From: Folioceros fuciformis
Lineage: Eukaryota > Anthocerotophyta > Anthocerotopsida > Anthocerotales
Direction: 5' to 3'
DNA length: 64,000 nucleotides
Assembly (NCBI GenBank): GCA_049999805.1
Contig: JBNGIO010005971.1
Coordinates: 1 to 64,000 of the forward strand
Part shown: piece after piece, positions 47,864-58,420 of the stretch
How positions within the stretch are numbered: position 1 is the first letter of the stretch
Layout of the letters: each line of letters opens with the position of its first letter
Program-made: the position numbers and the translations under genes
Notes under the pieces: model-generated
The model's input: only the letters and a program-made list of their open reading frames with translations
Told to the model about the DNA's origin: nothing
The model's database searches: none

Positions 47864-48015
47864 AGTGGGATGAAGCTAATGGTCTGATGCAAGTACCCAA
47901 GAAGTGGAAGAGCATAAGATCAACTTGATGCCTAGATTTTAGTGGGATGAAGCTAATGGTATGATGCAAGTACCCAAGAAGTGGAAGAGCATAAGATCAA
48001 CTTGATGCCTAGATT
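47864..48015. repeat. 77-bp tandem duplication
   Basis: The segment starting agtgggatgaagctaatggt at 47864 recurs at 47941, with a one-base difference in the first 25 bases. The two copies abut, so the event is probably recent. Confidence 0.9.
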
Positions 48016-48067
48016 GATTCCATGTGAGTATGCTGATACAAACTGAATCCCAAGCATTTGGCAAAAG

Positions 48068-49085
48068 CTCTACATCATATATCCACTGATAAATAGTCCA
48101 TAAGTATTCTTCCCTGCAAGACGACATACTTTCATTGCTCTCTAGACTCATGGGGTTATGGGCGAGGACTTTTCAAGGTTTGTCAAAGAGTGCACCAGGA
48201 TTTATCACAGCCATAAGAATGAAATGGTGTCCTTCTTCTTTCCTATCACAACCATAGGAATGAAATGGTGATCTCCTTTCTTTCGACAATGTGCTTAGGA
48301 CAATTGCTTTGCAAAGAGCATTGGCCAATGCAGTTTTTAGAATAATGATAATCTTATCATAGTTATAAGAATGAAATGGTGTTCTCCTTCTTTCCTATGT
48401 GGTGGTCTTCTTTCGACACTGTGTATCCATTAATTTGCAAAGAGCGTATCCATTACTTTGCAAAGAGCGTATCCATTGCTTTGCAAAGAGCATTGGCCAA
48501 TGCAGTTTTCAGAACAGCGACAAGCTTATCATAGCCATAAGAATGAAATGGTGTTCTCCTTCTTTCCTATCACAGCCATAGGAATGAAATGGTGTTCTCC
48601 TTCTTTCTTTGGACAACATGTATTCATTGCTTTGCAATGAGAATAGCGACAAGCTTATCATAGCCATAAGAATGAAATGGTGTTCACCTTCTTTCCTATC
48701 ACAGCCATTTGAATGAAATGGTGTTCTCCTTCTNNNNNNNNNNTCTTTCCTATCACAGCCATTTGAATGAAATGGTGTTCTCCTTCTTTCTTTCGACAAC
48801 GTGTATCCATTGCTTTGCAAACAACCTATCCATTTGCTTTACCCAGAGCATTGGAAAATGTAGTTTTTAGAATAACAACAAGCTTAAGTCAAGTAACTTC
48901 TTTTGGCATCGGTGGTAAGTAGGCCTTTTGTATCATGCCATTTGGGGAGCTGTAGGTAGTTTGAGAATGATATTCCAAGGGGCTAGTATTGACTGTTTTT
49001 GACCTTTGGTCGGTCATCTTGGGATTGTTCCTCCATTGGAATCTTTGGAGTAGATGGACTTTCCATCTCTTTTTTAATCATAAAC
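48068..49085 (+). mobile_element. 5'-truncated LINE copy (3' end only) with internal tandem expansion
   Basis: This stretch matches, in inverted orientation, the 3' end of the LINE at 61.3-64 kb. Shared blocks are ccataagtattc at 48070 against the complement of 61740-61760, cattggccaatgcag against 61540-61565, gcatcggtggtaa against about 61495-61505, and ggaatctttggagtagatg against about 61355-61375. Homology stops near 48068 on the 5' side and near 49085 on the 3' side. Between 48199 and 48830 a block containing gaatgaaatggtgttctcc is repeated at least eight times, whereas the other copy has it once. A 10-N gap (48734-48743) sits in the array. Confidence 0.8.
48734..48743. other. Assembly gap, 10 N
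   Basis: Ten N inside the expanded LINE-tail repeat; copy number there is unreliable. Confidence 0.99.
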
Positions 49086-49525
49086 AAATATTTGAATTTC
49101 TAATAAATAGTGAATGTGTGATATCCATCATGGTTGTCTCTATGAATCAACCTATAATAGGCCAAGATTCAATTTAAACCCTTGATCTCGGTTGAACAAA
49201 TGCATTGAACATGAATTGGAGAAAGAGCAATTCATGCTCAATGCATGGGGTTCAAGCTACATCAAGGGTTTAAATTCATGCTTCAATTGGCAGCGCAAGT
49301 ACCCACAAGTACATGCGTGGGGTGGGGCGAAAGGAATAAAAAAAGGGCAAAGCGCAAAGGGGGTGAAGGCATGGGTAAGGAAGGAATGCCGATACGGTGT
49401 GATGGGGACACTTTAGATGAGTGGCTTGGCTGACCTATCGATAATAAGGGAAATCATGCACGTTGGCCTGGCGCTGATGGGGCCGCACTCGCCGGCCGGC
49501 GCCCGGGCCTGCCAGCGTAAGTAGC

Positions 49526-49625
49526 NNNNNNNNNNNNNNNNNNNNNNNNNNNNNNNNNNNNNNNNNNNNNNNNNNNNNNNNNNNNNNNNNNNNNNNNNNN
49601 NNNNNNNNNNNNNNNNNNNNNNNNN
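49526..49625. other. Assembly gap, 100 N
   Basis: Conventional 100-N gap about 270 bases upstream of the CBSCBSPB start codon, flanked by GC-rich sequence. Part of that gene's promoter may be missing. Confidence 0.99.
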
Positions 49626-49898
49626 TTGGTGTCACCAGTCTAGCATAGTGCAGTGCTGAGGGAAAGGGAAGTCGCGTCTCAAAAAAGAGGCGAGTTCTTG
49701 CAAGCAAGCCAACAAGCAAGCCCGAGGCCCCCGAGACGAGACGTCTCCTCTTCTTATACTTGCGATTCTCTTCGTGTCCAGAGCGACACGAGAAGCAAGC
49801 CAAGCGAGGCCGAGCGCGCGCGAGAGGAGACGTCTCATTGCTCTCTCCTTTCGTGCGCTGCTCTCTTCGTCGTTGCGGAGCAAAGCCAGGCAGCCAGC

Positions 49899-52800
49899 AT
49901 GAGCAGCATAGGCTCCGGCGCTGCTCTCCCCGGCGCTGCCGCCTCGGGACCAAACAAGCGGCAGGCACCTGTGGCACAGAAGAGGCAGCCCGGGCTTGGG
50001 TCGGGTCCTGGCCCGGGCGCAGCAGTCGGCCGCAAGCTGCCCTTGCCGGATAACAACGGGATCCCACCTCCCCGCAAGCCCAGCAGCATCAGCGGCCGCA
50101 ACTCGTACGCCTCCTTCCTCTGCCTTTCTTGCTGCTGCTCTTGCTGTTGCCAAGATCTTGAGGGTAGCTTTCCGTTTTGCTCCAATTGGCCCGCCTGACG
50201 AGCCTTATGAGATCCGTAGCAGATCACTGCATTCTTTGCCTTAGAGCACTGATCTCGCCCGTCCTTTCTCCGCACTACCGAAATTGATTGGCGTTCATGC
50301 AATCATGGAGTCCTGGAACCTTTGCATACCAAAGAATCGTGCTGCTAATCGGTCACTTGCTGCATCAATTGTGTTAATTAGCGTAGGACCAGGCCGACTG
50401 GTCCTGGACCTCTTCATTGTAACATCCGGCGCCGTCCGGATGCGGGAATTCCAGCTGATTGCAGGAGTTGCTTGTGAGCTTGATCAGGTCATCTGGAGAG
50501 CGGACTGTGAAACGGCTCAGACTGTCCAAGGCGCTCACCATTCCAGATGGCACTACTGTCGCGGATGCCTGTCGGAGGATGGCGACCCGGAGGGTGGACG
50601 CTGCTCTGCTCACCGACTCCAGTGCTCTCCTGTGTGGAATCATCACCGATAAGGCAAGTCCCTCTCGCTCTCTCCCTCTCCCTCTCTCGTCGAAAACCGT
50701 AGCTTCTCTACCCCGAATTTGCTCATGGCCTCCTCTTCACCGTCTTCAGGATGTGGCAACCCGAGTTATAGCGGAAGGTCTCAAACCGGAGGACACCCCT
50801 GTGTCCAAGGTCATGACGAGGCATCCTATTTTTGTCATGGGTGACACCCTGGCTGTGGAGGCTTTGCAAAAGATGGTTCAAGGTACGAGTGTGAGTGTGT
50901 TCCCTCACCCACCTTACCTTCTTCTCGTTCCTGCTTCCCGAAACATGTCGTGGTTTTCCTCCATCTCGTTCAGCTCAATCTGCCGTCTCTCTCTGGCAGG
51001 CAAGTTCAGGCACCTTCCAGTGGTGGAAAATGGAGAAGTTGTTGCTCTCCTGGATATTACTAAGTGCCTGTACGACGCTATTGCCCGAATGGAGAGAGCC
51101 GCTGAAAAAGGAAATGCAATTGCTGCAGCGGTCGAGGGTGTGGAACGCCAATGGGGAAACACTCTGGCTGGTTAGCTCACCTCATATACTTGCCTTCTTC
51201 CCGCCATGAGATCCTTCACAGGCCAAACTTGACGCTCTCTCTTCCTCGCTACCCTCCCCGACCCCCCCCCGCCATGCAGCACCCTCAAGCTTCATTGAGA
51301 CATTACGGGAGCGAATGTTTCGGCCTACATTAGGCTCTCTGGTCAATGACACTGTTAAGTGAGTGTCAACTTTGTTCTTCGGGCTCATTCTGTTTGTTTT
51401 CAGGTCACATCTATTTTCTTATACTGCTTTCGACGGTTGACTTGTGTTTGTAGAGTAGCCACAGTATCACCATCTGATACGGTGTACACAGCAACTAGGA
51501 AGATGCGGGAGCTTCGGGTTAACTCTGTCATCATCACCACAGGGAACAAGCCTCAAGGCATTCTCACGTCTGTATTCCATTTCCACCTGGTCCAATCTGT
51601 GCTTGATGGTCCGTGAGCCTTGGTTTGCATGACCTGGTGGCTATTTGAATTTGCTATCCCAGATAGTGTCTAGGGCTAATTGCTTGTTTGTGCTGTACTT
51701 CAGGTCCAAGGATGTTTTGATGAGAGTTGTTGCTTCGGGTCATCCTCCTGACACTACAACAGTAGATAAGGTAACTCTTGCCATGTACCATCGGATAGCG
51801 CTGTATGTAGTGTATGGAAGCTGTCTGACGAAGTTGCCCTCCGTCAGTTGCCCCGTTTTATGAGGAGTGCAACCCTTGACCCTCTGTCGTGTTTGAGTCT
51901 TGAGTTTTGAGGGTTACCCATAACTGGAGTGCTCTCATGATCCTTGTAGCTTTAAGTGCAGTTATTGAGTGGAATCCTTGGCTGTTTGACAGGTCATGAC
52001 ACCAAATCCTGAATGCGCTACTTTGGATACTACGATAGTGGATGCCCTGCACACCATGCATGATGGGAAATTTCTTCATCTGCCCGTTTTGAATCGAGGT
52101 ATCCCGACCAGCTTGTCAATGAGCTGATGATCATCGACACCAGCTTGGAAGTAGCACCTGATTCGTGTTGGTTTGTACTATGGCAGATGGCCATGTGGTT
52201 GCATGCATGGATGTACTTCAGCTAACTCACGGAGCTGTTGCTACTGTAAGTGAGGTTTGGTCGTGGTTAGTTATTTCGCTACCATTAGACGAGAAGCTTG
52301 TTGAGGGAAATTCCTGTTCTTATGACCAAATGATCTGGCTCGGCTTTAGGTCGGAAGCGGTGGTGGCTCCGGTGGTGTGCCAGGTTCTACTGGCAGCGAC
52401 ATGGCAAGCACTATGCTACAGAAGTTCTGGGACTCGGCGCTTGCCCTTGAGCCACCAGAAGATGATGATGACTCCCGCAGGTGAGCCTTCCCTTGTTATT
52501 CAGTGGACGGGTTCAACAGACGTCGGCTCTGTTCCATGTGTGTCACAGTCTTCGTTAACTTTTTGTAACTCTTTGTTGCTTTTGTTCCACAGTGATATCT
52601 CGAATAGGCTTGCATCAGAAGCTGCATATGGATCTGAAGCGGGAAGGATGGGTAATGCTTTGCTGGGTCCAGGGTTCTATTTTGACTTCAAGCTGGAAGA
52701 TGGAAAAGGACGGGTGCATAGGTTCCCCTGTGGTACGAGACCTCGATAGTTTGCTTCACTACCAACTGTTTGTTTTTGTCCACCGAAGTCTCACCAAAGC

Positions 52801-53434
52801 TTTGAATGCCGCACAGGAACTGAGAGCCTCACAGAGCTTGTTTCAGCTGTTGTGCAACGTGTGGGCGATGATGTGAACTTGTCCCGTTTGCCAAATTTGA
52901 TGGTATGACTCAAGTACCCTTTTCTTGGGGATGTACTCAACATTCACTCTTCCCTTGCTGTAAATTGTGACGCCTCTGTTATGGTGCAGTACGAAGATGA
53001 GGATGGGGACAAGGTTCTCCTTACTAATGACAGCGACCTCGTATCTGCCATCACCCATGCCCGTGCCACTGATCGGAGGGTATGTAGTGTTCGACATGAA
53101 TAGCCTGTCGAGTCCGATGTGACGTGACCCAGTTCGGCCTCTGAGGAGATGAGAGTTCGATGTGTGTGCATGCATGCAGGTGCTGAAGTTGAAGTTGGAC
53201 TACGCGGAGCAGAATAGCAGCAACGGCCATGGTCATAATGCCAGCGGCGGTGTGAAGGGTGAGGTGGGGAGGGGCCCAAACAGCACCCACGAGGCTGCTC
53301 GAAAAGAGATTTGGAGCTCAACGCACACGGCCGTGGTGGCAGGAGCAGCCATGGTCGTGGGCGTCAGCTTGCTCTTCTATCTCAGAAGGTCCGGTTCCGA
53401 TGGCACTCCCCCAAAGATTCGGTGGAATCAGTAA
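49899..53434 (+). CDS. CBSCBSPB: CBS-CBS-PB1 domain protein (CBSCBSPB family) with C-terminal membrane anchor
   Basis: Plant-specific protein with four CBS motifs, which usually bind adenosyl ligands, and a PB1 interaction domain; the exact role is not known. Inferred exons: 49899-50104, 50488-50653, 50750-50882, 51000-51170, 51280-51358, 51454-51567, 51704-51770, 51993-52098, 52187-52245, 52350-52480, 52593-52732, 52817-52902, 52990-53079, 53180-53434. All junctions keep phase. The intron after exon 2 begins GC (gataag/gcaagt) rather than GT. CBS phrases include ALTIPDGTTVADACRRM, DALLLTDS-like ALLTDSSALLCGI, GKFRHLPVVENGEVVALLDI and GKFLHLPVL. The PB1 domain (about 52640-53079) has FKLEDGKGRVHRF and the acidic YEDEDGDKVLL. 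The last exon encodes a hydrophobic segment (VVAGAAMVVGVSLLFYL) and a short basic tail. Length is about 535 residues, as in relatives. Confidence 0.95.
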
Positions 53435-53887
53435 CGAATATACTGAATTCTCACGCTGAAACTTTGGAACCATCATCCTTCCAGCAAGAACGAGATGTCA
53501 TGTTGTGTTTGCGACTATTTTGGGCATGTATCACTATCGCGAGGATGGGAAGCGTGTTGTTATTTTCTAACTAAGTTTCCTCCGTAGATAGTTGATGAAA
53601 TCAAACGTGATCCTTGCAGGTCCTAAAGTGGCTTGCATACATTTCGCCGTCCGTCGCGTCGCGGGAGACGTCTTGCTGTAGCTGTCATTCATGAACCAAG
53701 ATCTGAAACTGTTTTTTTTGGTGAAGAAGAGAAGACTTTTTTATGTCGACGAATTACGAATTACTGGATTGGAACTGAATTAAGTTGGAACTACATTAAA
53801 AGGTGGAATAAATTAATACAAAATAAATATGCAAAATTATCTTTATGTTTTTATCATATATCTTAAACTTCGAACGCTTGCCGTCAG
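53435..53887. other. Intergenic
   Basis: 3' flank of the CBSCBSPB gene and 5' flank of tRNA-Ala. AT-rich toward 53830. No gene. Confidence 0.6.
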
Positions 53888-53960
53888 GGGGATGTAGCTC
53901 AGATGGTAGAGCGCTCGCTTAGCATGCGAGAGGTACGGGGATCGATACCCCGCATTTCCA
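53888..53960 (+). tRNA. tRNA-Ala (AGC)
   Basis: A 73-base cloverleaf with no intron. The anticodon loop reads ttAGCat. The D-arm segment TAGCTCAGATGGTAGAGC and the T-arm GGATCGATACCCC carry the internal A and B boxes. The acceptor stem GGGGATG pairs with CATTTCC plus discriminator A and keeps the G3-U70 wobble that marks alanine tRNAs. Position 69 is U instead of the usual C, so a second G-U wobble lies next to the identity pair. A short T-run follows downstream as a Pol III stop. Confidence 0.96.
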
Positions 53961-54355
53961 TTCGTTGTGCAGTCCATAACTTTTCTTCCGGTCGACATGA
54001 TCTCGGGTTTGTCTGAGATGCGGCGGTGCCTGAAGGATGGCAACCGGGACTTCCCTCTCACCTCAGCTCTGGGACTAAACGCCTGTCAAACAACCGGGCG
54101 ACCATGTGCAGCAGCGTGATCAGCTCAGCACTCCCACTTCCCAAAAAATTTGGGGCTGGGGACGCATTTCCCTTGGATGGGCCTCGCCAGGAGCAGTTGT
54201 GGGAACGATTTTTTGATGGACCCTACCGTGTGGTTGGATAACACACGAGGTAAGACAAGGTCTAGTTCGCCTGACTTCCGGCATAGGGGGTCCGACGAGG
54301 TCCTGTGGGTGAAGAGCAGGCTCAAGCTAGCCAGGGTTGATTAGCAGCTGGTTGC
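53961..54355. other. Intergenic
   Basis: Spacer between the tRNA-Ala gene and the PPR pseudogene. Short frames only. Confidence 0.5.
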
Positions 54356-55205
54356 TTTGGATTTGCAGATGGGTCATGGTGCCTCTCCTCACAAGTGGAA
54401 CTCTCGGCACAAGCCTGAAGCTGGCAGGGGTGCAGGATCGGGAATGGGCGTCGTAACGGCTCGAACTGTGAGCATGCTATGCGCGCAGGGGAAGCTTTCT
54501 GAAGCCGTTGGAGCCCTGGAATGTCTGGCACAGACAAGACTCTGTTATTTCTCAATCTCTGTTTGACACTGCGATAAAGCTGTGTGCTAGCTATCAAGGC
54601 GAACAAGGATTTGGTTGTGGGGCGACGAGTTGGTGATCTCGCTGTCTAGCAAACTTATGTACGAGTCGGATGCCTACTTGGGGAAACCATTTCTTACGCA
54701 TGTATGCACAGGCTGGAGGAGGCCGTTGATGTGTTTAGCAGGGTGGACAAACTACATGTCTTCATGACGTCTTCCATAATCTCCGCCCGTGCCAGCATCA
54801 GAGACCGCAAGCTTGTGCATTTGCTGCTGACTTGGAATCTGGCACAAAGCTTCACTCTGATGTCTTGCACAGTGAGTGGCATTCCTACTAACATGTTTGT
54901 GTTGGCAACTGCCTCGTAGACATGTATGCAAAATGTGGTGGATGGGAAGGTGCACGCCTGCTTTTTGACAGAATGGCCACAGAGGATGTAGCGACGTGGA
55001 ATGCTCATGCCCTGATAGCTGGGTATGCCAGCCAAGGGCTGGCACACGAGGCACTTTGTTTTGTACGGACAGATGGAGCAGGAAGGAGTGCTTTTGGGTG
55101 ACTGTGTTACGTTTGCTTGCCTTCTCACGACGTTGGCCACAAAGAATGTGGAGACATTGGACTGCGCTGATTGCTGGGTACCAGTGAAAGTCAGAAGCAC
55201 CCAGT
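54356..55205 (+). pseudogene. PPR pseudogene, decayed paralogue of the intact PPR gene
   Basis: Successive frame fragments match the N-terminal third of the PPR protein encoded at 27759-30929. Examples are GVVTARTVSMLCAQGKLSEAV near 54447, a region equivalent to the repeat LESGTKLHSDVL near 54830, and CLVDMYAKCGG near 54910, followed by ALIAGYASQGLAHEAL near 55015. At least three frame changes and several stops break it, and nothing matching the C-terminal two thirds is seen. Strand is opposite to the intact gene. The fragment order is collinear with the parent, so this is a decayed partial duplicate, not an assembly scramble. Confidence 0.85.
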
Positions 55206-55671
55206 GTCCTTAAAGATTCTTTGAATTTGCAATGTCATGCAGTAGTAGACGCCAAGCATGAAAGAAGGGCCATGGTTGTTCCTTCTTCCTCAAGAACTTA
55301 TTGAACGGACCCCAACCCAAAATGTTTGTTTCTTTTCTTGCTCCAAACTGGAGCGGCTAACTAGGTGGGTACCTTATGCACCTACAACCCGTGATCTAGA
55401 ATTTGACCTACGACCTCCAATTGTAGGTAGGTAGATCTAAAAAGCTGTAGCCTTGGACAAGCGAACACTAACAAGAAAGTCAAAGATGGAGAAGAAGATG
55501 AAGAAGACAAGAGAGAAGAAAAGGATATTAATAATAAACAACGGAAATGATGAACCGGAAGACAACGGAAGTGAACACGGTACTTCAAAAGAAAAGGAAA
55601 AATCTCCATTCGTTGGAAGCGAACAGTTGGAAAAGAAAGAGATAAAATAAGACATTTGTATTGGATTATCA
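55206..55671. other. Intergenic
   Basis: No gene. The purine-rich stretch 55480-55650 gives a Lys/Glu-rich open frame by composition only. Confidence 0.5.
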
Positions 55672-55754
55672 TCCGACTTGCCGGATTCGAACCAGCGACC
55701 TAAGGATATCTGTTGCTCTACAGTCCTCCGCTCTACCAACTGAGCTAAAGTCGG
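55672..55754 (-). tRNA. tRNA-Tyr (GTA) with a short intron
   Basis: On the minus strand an 83-base gene: acceptor CCGACTT pairs fully with AAGTCGG plus discriminator A. The anticodon GTA is at positions 34-36. A 10-base intron (genomic 55708-55717) follows position 37, the canonical place, leaving a 73-base mature tRNA. The T-arm reads GGTTCGAATCC. An intron here is the rule for eukaryotic tRNA-Tyr. Confidence 0.96.
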
Positions 55755-56196
55755 TCGATGCTCCATGAGTAAAATGTATAATATATAACTGTATAAATAG
55801 CACGCAGCGTTTTTAGTAACTAAACTACGGCAGTGGCTGCCCGTTCCCTCATGCCTACGATTTGTTCTGGTGCTCGTTTTGAGTTAGCTACAGGACTGTG
55901 TCAGCTTGTTATGCCAAGCAGCAGATGTCGCCGGTGGAATCCGGAAGCTGGCGACAGGCGTGAGATCGTGTTTCGGCTACACTTGGGGCTGGAGCGTTCG
56001 GAGTGTGGGATGCCAGCCCTTGCAACAGAACCGACAGTTCCTCTTCCTCTTCCCAACTAGGGAGCGGAACATCTGGTGCACATTTGGAATTACAGACGTG
56101 GCACACAAAGGAGGGGCCTAGTTTGACTGTGGTGTCTGGAAAAGGCTTGTCTCAAAAACGGTAAAGCACCGTCGCGATCGCAACACTTTGGTGCTC
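55755..56196. other. Intergenic
   Basis: Between the tRNA-Tyr 5' end and the stop codon of the radical SAM gene. Short frames without domains; includes that gene's 3' UTR. Confidence 0.5.
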
Positions 56197-57766
56197 TCAC
56201 TTGGAGCACAGCTCCTCGATGTCTCCACATATTTCAGCCCCAGCCTTGGGTTGCTTGGAGATGACGAGCTGGCCACAGGCACCTGCAATGTCTTGTCCCA
56301 TCTCTTGCCGCACTGTTGTGCGCAAACCGTATTGTTCCCTCACAACCTTCTGGAAACGAGACAGGCTTTCCTCGCTGCTTCTTTCGTATCCGGCAGTGAC
56401 ACTCACTGGGTTGTAGGGAATGAGATTTACAACCTGCAAATCAGATACCTCACGTCAACTACTTGTCGAGGTGATCCTCCCTGTGACAACACTTACTTGA
56501 TCCATACGGCCCGAAAGAGACTGAACTCACAACTTTGCGATCCTGTAAGAGAGACCCCAGCTGATGTGCGTGGAGCTCAGAGTCATTAATGCCGGCGATC
56601 ATTATGTACTCGATCAGCACGCTGTTCCCACTGTTGAGATGAAACCACAACATTTGTCAGTGTGCGCATCAGGCTTCAACAGCAGCAACAAACTCTGAGT
56701 GATCATACGTGGCCGTTTGGTAGGAAGCTACAGCCGCCATGAGCTTGTCCAAGGGGTAGGCTCCGGCCACAGGAATGATTTGCCGACGAAGCTCCTGGTT
56801 GCAGGCATGCAAGGACAGAGCCAGGTTCACTCCAGGCAAGTCACTGGCAAGGGACATGATCCGAGGAATGACACCGACCTGAAAGGACGACAGGAAAAAG
56901 GTTCAATTCCAATCATCACTAGCAGCATAAAACTACACGCATCTGATCTGATGCCCAAAAACTACCGAACATGACTACTGCCAATAGCATCACTGCAAAC
57001 TGTCACCGTGGATATGGTGATGTGATGTTGAGACAAGCCGAAGGCATCACTCGTAACAGCCTTGACAGCTTGCACAACAGCAGCATAGTTATTCAGAGGC
57101 TCCCCCATGCCCTGCAGCAACCAAGTGCGGCCTCAGCAAGCGATCGAACAAAAAGCAGCTGAAACTGAAGCAACCCTTGGACTGGAATGGAAACAAGGAC
57201 GCACACACCATGAACACGATGTTGCGCACAGGAGCAATCCGCGAGGCGTGCACGACCTGCTCCACAATCTCCCCGGCAGTGAGGTTGCCCTTGAACCCCA
57301 TGGTACCCGTGGCGCAGAAGGTGCACGCCATCTTGCACCCGACCTGCGACGAGACGCAGAGCGTGGATCGCAAACCCTTGCCAGCGCGTGTGGCGCGCGG
57401 ACCCCCGGCGAACGTCCCGTTGGAGGCATCGTGCCGCATGAGCACCGCCTCCACATCCTGTCCGTTCTGCAGCGAGATGAGCAGCTTGGTAGTACTCCCG
57501 TCTGTGGAGGTGCGTTGCGAGCGCACCCGAGACGTCAGGCTCCTGAAGCGCGACCTCAGCAGCGGGTACGCCGCCGCCGGCAGGTCTGGCACCTCATGCG
57601 CCTGCCCTATGCCATCTCCATCCTCTGCCTTTCCATCCTGCTGCCGCTGCTGCAGAACGTGCTTCCAGATGCGCCGGACGTGAACTGGCTTCACTGCGAC
57701 GCTGGCCAGCTGCGCCTGCAGAAACTGCTCATCGAAAATGCTGTGGCACGCCATACCGGCCTCCAT
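56197..57766 (-). CDS. RlmN/Cfr-type radical SAM RNA adenine methyltransferase
   Basis: Radical SAM enzyme of the family that methylates C2 of an adenosine in 23S rRNA and some tRNAs. Inferred exons on the minus strand: 57766-57209, 57111-57007, 56878-56709, 56630-56531, 56433-56197; all in phase, about 389 residues. The iron-sulphur motif is C144-x3-C148-x2-C151 (CKMACTFC). The upstream catalytic Cys is C137 in TLCVSSQ. The GMGEPLNNY motif opens exon 2. NLALSLHA is in exon 3. NLIPYNPV and the methyl-carrying Cys in GACGQL lie in exon 5, so all key residues are present. Bacterial ancestry suggests an organellar role, but the N-terminus shows no strong targeting peptide; an upstream exon is possible. 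The donor of exon 4 was chosen as GTGAGT. Confidence 0.92.
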
Positions 57767-58420
57767 CCTCAGCCGCTTCCGCCTTCAACACTAGTCTGTC
57801 ATATGACTTACATCTTTCACATGCTTCCCTTGTCCCACACTCTCCGTCTGTCACATGTCTGCATGTTTAAACTCCTTCCCCTTCCATAGTCGCCTTCCAC
57901 AGGCTTCCTTTCGACAGTGCCTTATCTTTGCCATGCTTCAAGCTTCACCCATTCTGAGCCAATCTCTCTGGCATGGGACAGGAGGGCTAGAAGTTAGTGA
58001 TGGTAGAAACCCTCGAGTTTAATGGTGAAACCCTCGTGGGCTGGCCACCACACTGCCCATTCTATTCCACAACTTGACAACTTCAGCATTAGTTCAGATG
58101 CTTCTCTCCAAGCAGCTGTCTAGTCTAGTTACAGAATCAACCTCTGCATAGCCCAGTTGTCAGCTGTACTTACAAAACACATGCATTAGCGTTCTCGCTT
58201 GTGTGAATCTGTGTGCTTAGTTCTTCATCCCTTTTTGGTTGGTGTCCTCCGGTCTCCTTCCTTGGCCTCGGGGACGCTCGTCTTCGTGTTGTTCTTCTTC
58301 CTGGCCCCTGGCCAACAAGCGCCGAGCAACGCGAGCGGCTGGCAGCAGCGTGTGGGATGAGCTGCCGGCCGGGTGCAGCTCCCACCCCAGTCCCAGGCCC
58401 AGGCCCAGGCCCGCGCGGCC
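57767..58420. other. Divergent intergenic region
   Basis: 654 bases between the start codons of the radical SAM gene (minus) and the F-box gene (plus). No repeat or clear TATA box was seen. Both promoters are presumably here. Confidence 0.5.

Noticed and set aside
55453-55650. Lys/Glu-rich 65-codon open frame
   Set aside because: Explained by purine-rich DNA composition; no start context or similarity.
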